Positions 1 to 5,135 of a stretch of DNA of 5,224 nt are shown here, in pieces (the first letter of the stretch is position 1; the number at the start of each line of letters is the position of its first letter). The translations under genes were made by a program, and so were the position numbers. Origin of the DNA: Alphaproteobacteria bacterium (GTDB lineage Bacteria > Pseudomonadota > Alphaproteobacteria > Micavibrionales > UBA2020); NCBI GenBank assembly GCA_018971405.1, contig JAGXAX010000120.1, forward strand, positions 1 to 5,224, read 5' to 3'. The notes below the pieces were generated by a model. That model did no database searches and was not told the origin of the DNA. It saw only the letters and a list, made by a program, of their open reading frames with translations.

Positions 1-3
1 CAT
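1..3 (-). CDS. Start codon of a leftward gene cut by the window edge
   Basis: On the minus strand an ATG lies exactly at the left edge. It is preceded at 6 nt spacing by a perfect AAGGAG ribosome binding site, and further upstream by a good sigma70-type promoter. Only the initiator codon is visible, so the product cannot be identified. The gene would be transcribed divergently from the aroQ operon. The call rests entirely on the start-signal arrangement, which is strong for an AT-rich leader in a GC-rich genome. Confidence 0.5.
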
Positions 4-9
4 AAAAAA

Positions 10-15
10 CTCCTT
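10..15 (-). promoter_or_regulatory. Shine-Dalgarno site of the leftward gene
   Basis: The top strand reads CTCCTT, which is AAGGAG on the minus strand, six bases before the minus-strand ATG at 3-1. It is the best ribosome binding site in the window and the main evidence that a leftward gene starts here. Confidence 0.55.
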
Positions 16-32
16 TTTCTATTATGTTATCC

Positions 33-60
33 GTTATAGAGCATCGTCCGGCTTTGTAAA
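33..60 (-). promoter_or_regulatory. Candidate sigma70-type promoter, leftward
   Basis: Reading the minus strand, TTTACA (60-55) is followed by a 16-bp spacer and TATAAC (38-33). Each hexamer matches the TTGACA/TATAAT consensus at 5 of 6 positions. The predicted transcription start near position 26 leaves a short leader of about 20 nt carrying AAGGAG before the ATG at 3-1. The spacer contains one copy of the 10-bp repeat ATCGTCCGGC that recurs at 91-100. The promoter is inferred from sequence only. Confidence 0.5.
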
Positions 61-100
61 ACGCTTTCATCGGCGCAACAGAAAAAAAGAATCGTCCGGC
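43..100. repeat. Two direct copies of ATCGTCCGGC
   Basis: The 10-mer ATCGTCCGGC occurs at 43-52 and again at 91-100 (start-to-start distance 48 bp), both in the noncoding divergent region. The first copy lies inside the spacer of the leftward promoter. The distance is somewhat under five helical turns, so the copies face roughly, though not exactly, the same side of the DNA. A regulatory role is possible but unproven, and two copies of a 10-mer in a GC-rich genome could be chance. Confidence 0.3.
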
Positions 101-107
101 ACGGCCA

Positions 108-131
108 AAGAGCGGTTCCGGCGGCGCTCTT
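108..131. repeat. 7-bp inverted repeat (AAGAGCG / CGCTCTT)
   Basis: AAGAGCG (108-114) and CGCTCTT (125-131) are perfect inverted copies around a 10-base GC-rich centre. No T-run follows directly on either strand, so it is not a convincing intrinsic terminator. It lies between the two divergent promoters and could be a protein site or an incidental hairpin. Confidence 0.3.
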
Positions 132-170
132 CCGCGAGAAACCCGTCCGTCTGCCCTGTTTATTGATTTT

Positions 171-190
171 ATGGAAATATATTTTTCCAT
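171..190. promoter_or_regulatory. 20-bp near-perfect palindrome, candidate operator
   Basis: The arms ATGGAAATAT and ATTTTTCCAT pair at 9 of 10 positions; only the 178/183 pair fails. It is AT-rich against a GC-rich background. It directly abuts the proposed -35 of the aroQ operon (190-195), which puts its centre near -45 relative to the predicted start around 225. Dimeric activators or repressors commonly bind at that position. The cognate regulator cannot be named from this sequence. Confidence 0.4.
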
Positions 191-218
191 CGCCTGCTCA
201 CCGCCTGCATGCTATATA
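190..218 (+). promoter_or_regulatory. Candidate promoter of the aroQ-acc-yceI operon
   Basis: A -10 element TATATA (213-218) is preceded by TG one base away (210-211), giving an extended -10. Together with the preceding GC it reads GCTATATA, matching 7 of 8 positions of the Caulobacter housekeeping -10 consensus GCTANAWC as I recall it. At 17-bp spacing the -35 is TCGCCT (190-195), a weak 4/6 match to TTGMCG. A start near 225 would fall downstream of the GTG at 220, which favours TTG 289 as the aroQ start. The same 9-mer GCTATATAA occurs upstream of the FzlA-like gene. Confidence 0.4.
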
Positions 219-288
219 AGTGTCTACTCTGGAAAAGATATTCTGCCCGCCGGATGTCTCGAAGTCTTCCCCGCCTGATGGAAACGGT

Positions 289-738
289 TTGACAAAACAA
301 CGACATAACATTCTTATTCTCAATGGCCCGAACCTGAATATGCTTGGCGTTCGCGAACCGGACGTGTATGGATTCAAGAACCTGAGCGCGATCGCGCTGG
401 AGTGCGAGGAATACGCAAGCGAACTGGGCTGCACCATCGACTTCCGCCAGACCAACATCGAGGGCGAGATGGTGACGATCATTCAGGAGGCGCATGGCCC
501 GTGCGCGGGGGTCATCATCAACGGCGGGGCCTACGCGCATACGTCCGTCGCGCTGGCCGACGCTTTGAGGATACTGGAGGTACCGATTATAGAAGTGCAC
601 ATCACCAACACGTACAAACGCGAGCCGTACCGCCGCCACTCCTATATCGCGGAAACGGCCGCCGGCGTCATCTGCGGCTTCGGCGGGCACGGCTACCTGC
701 TCGCGCTCGACGCGATGCGCGCGCTTTTGGAGGAATGA
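289..738 (+). CDS. aroQ: Type II 3-dehydroquinate dehydratase
   Basis: This cytoplasmic enzyme converts 3-dehydroquinate to 3-dehydroshikimate, the third step of the shikimate pathway to aromatic amino acids. The type II fold is recognised from [10 protein letters not shown] (residues 11-20), the flexible-loop motif REPxxYG (22-28), the [11 protein letters not shown] segment (77-92), IEVHITN (101-107) and RRHSY (115-119). Numbering from TTG 289, residues matching the M. tuberculosis active site are N15, R22, Y27, N78, E102, H104, R111 and R115. The TTG start gives 149 aa, the usual family length, and a typical MTKQ-type N-terminus. A GTG at 220, directly after an in-frame TAA, would add 23 unconserved residues, has no ribosome binding site and precedes the predicted transcription start. 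The stop is one base before the accB ATG. Several usually conserved positions differ, for example [10 protein letters not shown] and NTYKRE. Function is confident; the start is less so. Confidence 0.88.
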   Translation: MTKQRHNILILNGPNLNMLGVREPDVYGFKNLSAIALECEEYASELGCTIDFRQTNIEGEMVTIIQEAHGPCAGVIINGGAYAHTSVALADALRILEVPIIEVHITNTYKREPYRRHSYIAETAAGVICGFGGHGYLLALDAMRALLEE

Positions 739-739
739 A

Positions 740-1225
740 ATGACCGCAAAATCTGAGAGGAAACCGAAAATGGCCCCCATGAAGATCGACCACGACGCGA
801 TCCGCAATCTCGCGACGCTGCTGACCGAGACAGACCTGACGGAAATCGAGATCGCCGAGGGCGACAAGAGAATCCGCGTGACGCGCACGCTCACGGCGCA
901 GGTCTTCTCCGCGCCCGCGGGCATGCCGCAAACCCCGCCCGCGGCAAACGCCGCGCCCGCGGCTCCCGCCGCCGTCAGCCCCGAGAACCACCCGGGCGCC
1001 GTCAAGTCGCCGATGGTCGGCACCGTCTACCTCCAGCCGGAGCCGAGCGCGCCCGCGTTCGTCTCCAAAGGCCAGACGGTGCAGGCGGGCGACACGCTGC
1101 TCATCATCGAGGCGATGAAGGTCATGAACCCGATCAAGGCCGACAAGGGCGGCACGGTTGCCGAGATTCTCGTCGACGACAGCCAGCCGGTCGAGTTCGG
1201 CCAGCCGCTGGTGATCATCGTTTAA
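740..1225 (+). CDS. accB: Biotin carboxyl carrier protein of acetyl-CoA carboxylase
   Basis: AccB carries biotin for acetyl-CoA carboxylase. AccC carboxylates the biotin, and the AccAD transferase then makes malonyl-CoA for fatty-acid synthesis. The 161-aa product (E. coli: 156) has an N-terminal helical segment (about 14-50), a flexible Pro/Ala-rich linker (about 56-86) and a C-terminal biotinyl domain (87-161). The biotinylation motif EAMKVMN places the modified lysine at K127. The domain includes SPMVGTVY and the protruding 'thumb' loop (about 99-106) typical of bacterial AccB. The start at 740 has GGAGG at 729-733, six bases upstream, and follows the aroQ stop by one base, suggesting translational coupling. 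A second in-frame ATG at 770 has its own GAGAGG (755-760). The extra ten residues are Lys-rich and not conserved, so either start may be used. The accC gene follows after 18 bp. Confidence 0.95.
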   Translation: MTAKSERKPKMAPMKIDHDAIRNLATLLTETDLTEIEIAEGDKRIRVTRTLTAQVFSAPAGMPQTPPAANAAPAAPAAVSPENHPGAVKSPMVGTVYLQPEPSAPAFVSKGQTVQAGDTLLIIEAMKVMNPIKADKGGTVAEILVDDSQPVEFGQPLVIIV

Positions 1226-1243
1226 AAAACGGACGCCGCACAA

Positions 1244-2611
1244 ATGTTCAACAAAATCCTCATCGCCAACCGCGGGGAAATCGCGCTCCGGATCGTCCGC
1301 TGCTGCAAGGAAATGGGCATCGAGACGGTCGTCGTCCACTCGACCGCCGACGCCAACGGCATGGCGGTCCGCATGGCGGACGAAAGCGTCTGCATCGGCC
1401 CCGCGCCGGGGCGCCTGAGCTACCTCAACATCCCCGCCATCCTCACCGCCGCGGCGCTGACCAACGCCGACGCCATCCACCCCGGCATCGGCTTCCTCGC
1501 CGAGAACGAGGAGTTCTGCCGCATGGTGGGCGAGCACGGCCACACTTTCATCGGCCCCGCGCCCGAGCACATCGCCAGCATGGGCGACAAGGCCGTCGCC
1601 AAGGACACGATGAAGGCGCTCGGCCTGCCGCTCATCCCTGGATCCCCCGGCGTCGTCAAAAGCGCCGACGACGGCATCAAGATCGCCAAGGACTGCGGCT
1701 TCCCCGTGCTGATCAAGGCGGTCGCGGGCGGCGGCGGCAAGGGCATGAAGGTCGCGCACAGCGAGGGCGAGTTCAAGGCCTGCTTCGCCATGGCCTCGGC
1801 GGAAGCCAAGGCCGCCTTCGGCAACGGCGACGTCTACATCGAGAAATACCTTTCCCACCCGCGCCACATCGAGGTGCAGGTGATCGGCGACATGTACGGC
1901 AACGCCGTGCACTTAGGCGAGCGCGACTGCTCGATCCAGCGCAGCCACCAGAAAGTCGTCGAGGAATGCCCCTCGCCGGCGCTGACGCCCGCGCAGCGCA
2001 AGGAAGTCGGCGAGCTGGCGGCGTCCTGCGTGCGCAAAATGAAATACCGCGGCGTCGGCACGATGGAATTCCTCTTCGAGGACGGCAAGTTCTACTTCCT
2101 CGAAATGAACACCCGCCTGCAGGTCGAGCATCCGATCACCGAGATGGTCACCGGCGTCGACCTCGTGCGCGAACAGATCCTCGTCGCCGCGGGCCGCAAG
2201 CTCTCGTTCAGGCAGGAAGACATCAAGTTCAGCGGCCATTCCTTCGAGTGCCGCATCAACGCCGAGCATCCGGAGACCTTCATCCCCTCGCCGGGCAAGG
2301 TCACGCGCTTCCACGCGCCGGGCGGCCTCGGCGTGCGCGTCGACAGCGCGCTCTACGACGGCTACGCCGTGCCTTCCTCCTACGACAGCCTCGTCGCCAA
2401 GATCGTCGTCCACGCGCCGAACCGCGAGGCGGCGATGATGCGCATGGAGCGCGCACTCGAGGAAACCGTGGTCGAGGGCATCGAGACCAACATCCGATTG
2501 CACCTGCGCATCTTGCAGGAGCCGGCCTTCCGCGCCGGAAACTACAACATCCACTGGCTGGAGAGATTCCTCTTCGGCAAGAAAGAAGACAACAAAAAGG
2601 CCGCCTCATGA
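1244..2611 (+). CDS. accC: Biotin carboxylase subunit of acetyl-CoA carboxylase
   Basis: AccC uses ATP and bicarbonate to carboxylate the biotin on AccB. The 455-aa product (E. coli: 449) aligns end to end with the family. It has an N-terminal preATP-grasp domain beginning IANRGEIALRI (7-17), the ATP-grasp domain with glycine-rich loop GGGGKGM (162-168), and a C-terminal domain. By comparison with E. coli the key residues are present: K115, K158, H208, K237, E275, E287, N289, R291, E295 and R337, with the signature EMNTRLQVEH at 287-296. One oddity is HPGIGFL at 79-85, where the family almost always has HPGYGFL, so Tyr is replaced by Ile at 82. Another is a short Lys-rich tail (446-455). The ribosome binding site is weak (GGA at 1231-1233). 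The stop overlaps the next start as ATGA. Identity is very secure. Confidence 0.97.
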   Translation: MFNKILIANRGEIALRIVRCCKEMGIETVVVHSTADANGMAVRMADESVCIGPAPGRLSYLNIPAILTAAALTNADAIHPGIGFLAENEEFCRMVGEHGHTFIGPAPEHIASMGDKAVAKDTMKALGLPLIPGSPGVVKSADDGIKIAKDCGFPVLIKAVAGGGGKGMKVAHSEGEFKACFAMASAEAKAAFGNGDVYIEKYLSHPRHIEVQVIGDMYGNAVHLGERDCSIQRSHQKVVEECPSPALTPAQRKEVGELAASCVRKMKYRGVGTMEFLFEDGKFYFLEMNTRLQVEHPITEMVTGVDLVREQILVAAGRKLSFRQEDIKFSGHSFECRINAEHPETFIPSPGKVTRFHAPGGLGVRVDSALYDGYAVPSSYDSLVAKIVVHAPNREAAMMRMERALEETVVEGIETNIRLHLRILQEPAFRAGNYNIHWLERFLFGKKEDNKKAAS

Positions 2612-3216
2612 AAAAGACGATCGTTCCCGCATTTGCCATCTTCGCTTCCTTCCTGTTCTCCGCCGCCGCGCCGAAAGGCGCGATGGCCGCCGAAACGTTC
2701 TCTTACGACCCGCTGCACACGCAGGTCTTCTTCACCGTCAACCACATGGGCTTCACCGACGTGCGCGGCCGCTTCGACAGCTTCGGCGGCACCTTCACGC
2801 TCGACGAGGCGCATCCCGCCCTGTCGCGCGCCGACTTCACCATTAAGGCCTCCAGCATCGACATGGGCTCGGACGTCTGGAACAGCCATATCGAGGAAGG
2901 CTTCCTCGACAGCGCAAAATATCCGGAGATCGTCTTCAAGAGCACCAAGGTCGTGCAAACCGGCGCGAAGACCGCCGACATGACGGGCGACCTCACGCTC
3001 CACGGCGTGACGAAGCCGGTCACGCTCCACGTCACGCTCAACAAAACCGGCGTCAACCCGTTCATCGCGTCCCGCGTCGATGCGGGATTTTCCGTCACCG
3101 GCACGATCAAACGCTCCGATTTCGGCATGACGAAATTCATCCCCGTCGTCGGGGACGATATCGGCATCGACATCGCCGTCGACGGCATGCGGCAAACAGA
3201 CAAAACCAACAAGTGA
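2608..3216 (+). CDS. Secreted YceI-family lipid-binding protein
   Basis: The 202-aa product has a classical signal peptide: KK at 2-3, a hydrophobic core at about 5-21, and an AMA cleavage motif at 25-27. Cleavage would release a mature periplasmic protein of about 175 aa covering one YceI domain. Recognisable family segments are the first strand and loop (FSYDPLHTQV, 31-40), VNHMGFTDVRGRF (44-56), the DSAKYPEIVFKS region and the LTLHGVTKPVTL strand. YceI proteins form lipocalin-like barrels that bind polyisoprenoids or related long-chain lipids; the ligand here is unknown. The ATG overlaps the accC stop by four bases (ATGA, 2608-2611), with AAAAAGG at 2594-2600 as a modest ribosome binding site, so translation is probably coupled to accC. 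A second YceI domain lies in the next gene. In E. coli, yceI sits beside a b561 gene (yceJ), which matches this pairing. Confidence 0.9.
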   Translation: MKKTIVPAFAIFASFLFSAAAPKGAMAAETFSYDPLHTQVFFTVNHMGFTDVRGRFDSFGGTFTLDEAHPALSRADFTIKASSIDMGSDVWNSHIEEGFLDSAKYPEIVFKSTKVVQTGAKTADMTGDLTLHGVTKPVTLHVTLNKTGVNPFIASRVDAGFSVTGTIKRSDFGMTKFIPVVGDDIGIDIAVDGMRQTDKTNK

Positions 3217-3221
3217 AGGCC

Positions 3222-4361
3222 ATGCAGCTCAAAAACACCCCGACACAATACGGCGCCGTCACCAAGGCCCTGCACTGGACGATCGCGGCCATCGTCATCT
3301 TCCAGCTGATCATCGGCTCATGGATGGGCAGCCTGCCGATGGGCGTCTTCAAGCTTGACGTCGTGCTGCTGCACAAGTCGCTCGGCATCACCGTCCTTTT
3401 CCTGATCGTGACCCGCCTCCTCTGGCATCTTTTCAGCCGCAGGCCGGCGCCGCTCGAAACGCTGACGCGCTTCGAGCGCATCGCGTCGCGCGCGCTGCAT
3501 GACAGCTTCTACCTCCTGCTGCTCGTCATGCCGCTCTCCGGCTGGGCCCTGTCGTCGGCCCACGGCGCGCCGGTGCACTTCTTCGGCCTCTTCACGCTGC
3601 CGGACTTCGTCGCCGAGAACAAGGCCTCCGCGCATTTCTACCGCGAAGTGCACGGCTATGTCAGCGACGTGCTGATCGCCGTCATCTGCCTCCATGTCGC
3701 CGCGGCGCTGATGCACCACTTCTATACAAAGGACAACGTGCTGAAGCGGATGCTGCCCGCGCTGTTCTGCCTCGCCCTGCTCGGCGGGCAGGCGCCCGCC
3801 GCAAACGCGCAGGCCGCAAAGCCAAATGCCGCCGCCCCGCAAAACTGGTCGATGCTCCACGAAAAAAGCACCATCACCTTCACGCCGACGCAGCTCGGGA
3901 AGGCCTTCACCGGAAAATTCGGCGTTTTCGCCGCCGACATCGTCTTTTCGCCGGACGACCTCGCCGCGAGCCATGTCATGATCGACGTGCACATGAACAC
4001 CGCCGCGACCGGCGCGCCCGACCGCGACCAGAACCTGATGGGCGAAGACTGGTTCGACGTCGCCAAATTCCCCGACGCGGTGTTCAAGTCCTCGGGCTTC
4101 CGCAAAGTCGGCGCGGACGCCTACATCGCCGACGGCGTGCTGACGATCAAGGGCGTCACCGTGCCAGCCACACTGCCTTTCAAGCTGAATATCACGACGA
4201 ACGCCAACGGCACGCAAACCGCCGTCGCCGACGGTTCGGTCGTACTCGACCGCGCGAAGTTCAATGTCGGCGTCGGCCAATGGAAAAGCACGGATATTAT
4301 CGCAAACGAAGTGCCGGTCACGTTCCACATCGTCGCACTCGGCGCGGCGGCGCGGAAGTGA
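3222..4361 (+). CDS. Cytochrome b561 - YceI fusion protein
   Basis: The 379-aa product joins two families. Residues 1-178 form a prokaryotic cytochrome b561 (CybB/YceJ-like) domain with four predicted membrane helices (about 17-36, 45-67, 93-113, 146-168). Candidate haem-ligand histidines are in LHW (H18), LHKSLG (H51), EVHGY (H144) and LHVAAALMHH (H158). The segment KDNVLKRMLP closely matches the end of E. coli CybB. Next comes a hydrophobic stretch (about 176-190) ending in an AxA motif (194-196), which looks like a signal peptide and would carry the chain back across the membrane. Residues about 208-373 form a YceI domain, periplasmic by this topology. Family knowledge suggests quinol-linked electron transfer plus lipid or quinone binding; the actual substrate is inferred only. 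The ATG at 3222 was chosen over a GTG at 3213 that overlaps the previous stop (GTGA); neither has a good ribosome binding site. Confidence 0.88.
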   Translation: MQLKNTPTQYGAVTKALHWTIAAIVIFQLIIGSWMGSLPMGVFKLDVVLLHKSLGITVLFLIVTRLLWHLFSRRPAPLETLTRFERIASRALHDSFYLLLLVMPLSGWALSSAHGAPVHFFGLFTLPDFVAENKASAHFYREVHGYVSDVLIAVICLHVAAALMHHFYTKDNVLKRMLPALFCLALLGGQAPAANAQAAKPNAAAPQNWSMLHEKSTITFTPTQLGKAFTGKFGVFAADIVFSPDDLAASHVMIDVHMNTAATGAPDRDQNLMGEDWFDVAKFPDAVFKSSGFRKVGADAYIADGVLTIKGVTVPATLPFKLNITTNANGTQTAVADGSVVLDRAKFNVGVGQWKSTDIIANEVPVTFHIVALGAAARK

Positions 4362-4451
4362 ATCCGAAAAACCGCGAAAGAAAAACCCCTCTGCCGATAT
4401 CAGTCTGATTTGGCTATATAACTTTTGTCCACAGTGCGCTAAAATCAGGTT
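4362..4451 (+). promoter_or_regulatory. Intergenic region with candidate promoter of the FzlA-like gene
   Basis: This AT-richer gap separates the operon from the next gene. GCTATATA (4413-4420) matches 7 of 8 positions of the Caulobacter-type -10 consensus GCTANAWC. CTGCCG (4391-4396) matches TTGMCG at 5 of 6, with an 18-bp spacer to TATATA (4415-4420). The predicted start is near 4427. TTGTCCACA at 4425-4433 differs by one base from the DnaA box TTATCCACA and would overlap that start. A GAATC (GANTC, the CcrM methylation target) lies at 4360-4364. No hairpin with a T-run is seen, so read-through from upstream is possible. All of this is by motif only. Confidence 0.45.
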
Positions 4452-5120
4452 ATGAGAACGCTCTACCACCTCTGGCTCCATCCCTTTTCCCGCAAAGTGC
4501 GCCTCGCGCTGGCCGAGAAGAAGCTCGACTTCGAACTGAAAATCGAAAAGACGTGGGAGCGGCGCACCGAGTTCCTCGCCATCAATCCGGCGGGCGACGT
4601 GCCGGTGCTGGTCGAGCCGGACGGCACGACGCTCACCGACAGCCAGGTGATCTGCGAATACCTCAACGAGGTCTACAACACGGTGGACCTCCTCGGCCAC
4701 AACCCGCTGCAGCGCGCCGAAACGCGCCGCCTCGTCGCGTGGTTCGACCAGAAGTTCAACGCCGAGGTGACGGAGAACCTCGTCGGCGAAAAAATGATGA
4801 AGCGCTTTTTGAAACAGGGCGAGCCTTCGGGCGCGAGCATCCGCGCCGGCCACGCCAACATCCATTACCATCTCGATTACATCGGCTTCCTGACCGAGCG
4901 CCGCCGCTGGCTCGCGGGCGAGAACATCTCGCTCGCCGACATCGCCGCCGCCGCGCACCTTTCGACCATCGACTATATCGGCGACGTGCCGTGGGAAGAG
5001 CACAAGGCCGCCAAGGACTGGTACGCGCGCATCAAGTCGCGCCCCAGCTTCAAGCCGCTGCTGGCGGACATGATCCCCGGCTTCTCGCCGCCGAGCCACT
5101 ACCAGAACCTCGATTTCTAG
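4452..5120 (+). CDS. fzlA: FzlA-like glutathione S-transferase family protein
   Basis: The 222-aa product has a GST fold. The N-terminal thioredoxin-like domain (1-75) includes HPFSRKVRLALAEK (10-23, S13 at the usual Ser/Cys position), WERRTEFLAINPAG (35-48), the cis-proline at V50-P51, and D63-S64 where classical GSTs have the glutathione-binding ES. The helical C-terminal domain (about 85-205) has the SLADIAAAAHLS capping box (160-171). The protein ends HYQNLDF, the tail shared by the alphaproteobacterial FzlA family. In Caulobacter, FzlA binds and curves FtsZ filaments and sets constriction rate rather than acting as a glutathione enzyme, so a cytoplasmic cell-division role is the best inference. 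A generic GST is the alternative. The ATG at 4452 has only AGG two bases upstream, so initiation is weak or atypical. Coding ends 15 bp before the next start. Confidence 0.88.
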   Translation: MRTLYHLWLHPFSRKVRLALAEKKLDFELKIEKTWERRTEFLAINPAGDVPVLVEPDGTTLTDSQVICEYLNEVYNTVDLLGHNPLQRAETRRLVAWFDQKFNAEVTENLVGEKMMKRFLKQGEPSGASIRAGHANIHYHLDYIGFLTERRRWLAGENISLADIAAAAHLSTIDYIGDVPWEEHKAAKDWYARIKSRPSFKPLLADMIPGFSPPSHYQNLDF

Positions 5121-5135
5121 CGGGGCCGGCGCAGC

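Noticed and set aside
81..106. Minus-strand terminator: GC-rich stretch followed by a T-run (A-run at 82-88 on the top strand)
   Set aside because: The only hairpin before the T-run is about 3 bp (CCG/CGG), and there is no gene upstream on that strand to terminate.
289..320. Perfect -35-like hexamer TTGACA at 289-294
   Set aside because: It overlaps the probable aroQ start codon and first codons, and no -10-like hexamer lies at 15-19 bp spacing.
668..1912. Long minus-strand open frame opposite accB and accC
   Set aside because: It is an antisense shadow of GC-rich coding sequence. The translation is rich in Arg, Asp, His and Val with no recognisable domain, and the plus strand encodes unmistakable AccB and AccC.
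4351..4376. CGCGG/CCGCG inverted repeat at the end of the fusion gene as a terminator
   Set aside because: The stem is only 5 bp with a 16-base loop, and A-rich rather than T-rich sequence follows.
4264..4455. Small plus-strand open frame across the intergenic gap
   Set aside because: It overlaps the fusion gene out of frame, has no family resemblance and ends over the FzlA-like start. Its noncoding part is better explained as a promoter.
3318..5099. 593-codon minus-strand open frame
   Set aside because: It runs antisense across two well-conserved plus-strand genes and the promoter gap, and has low-complexity composition typical of GC-rich shadow frames.
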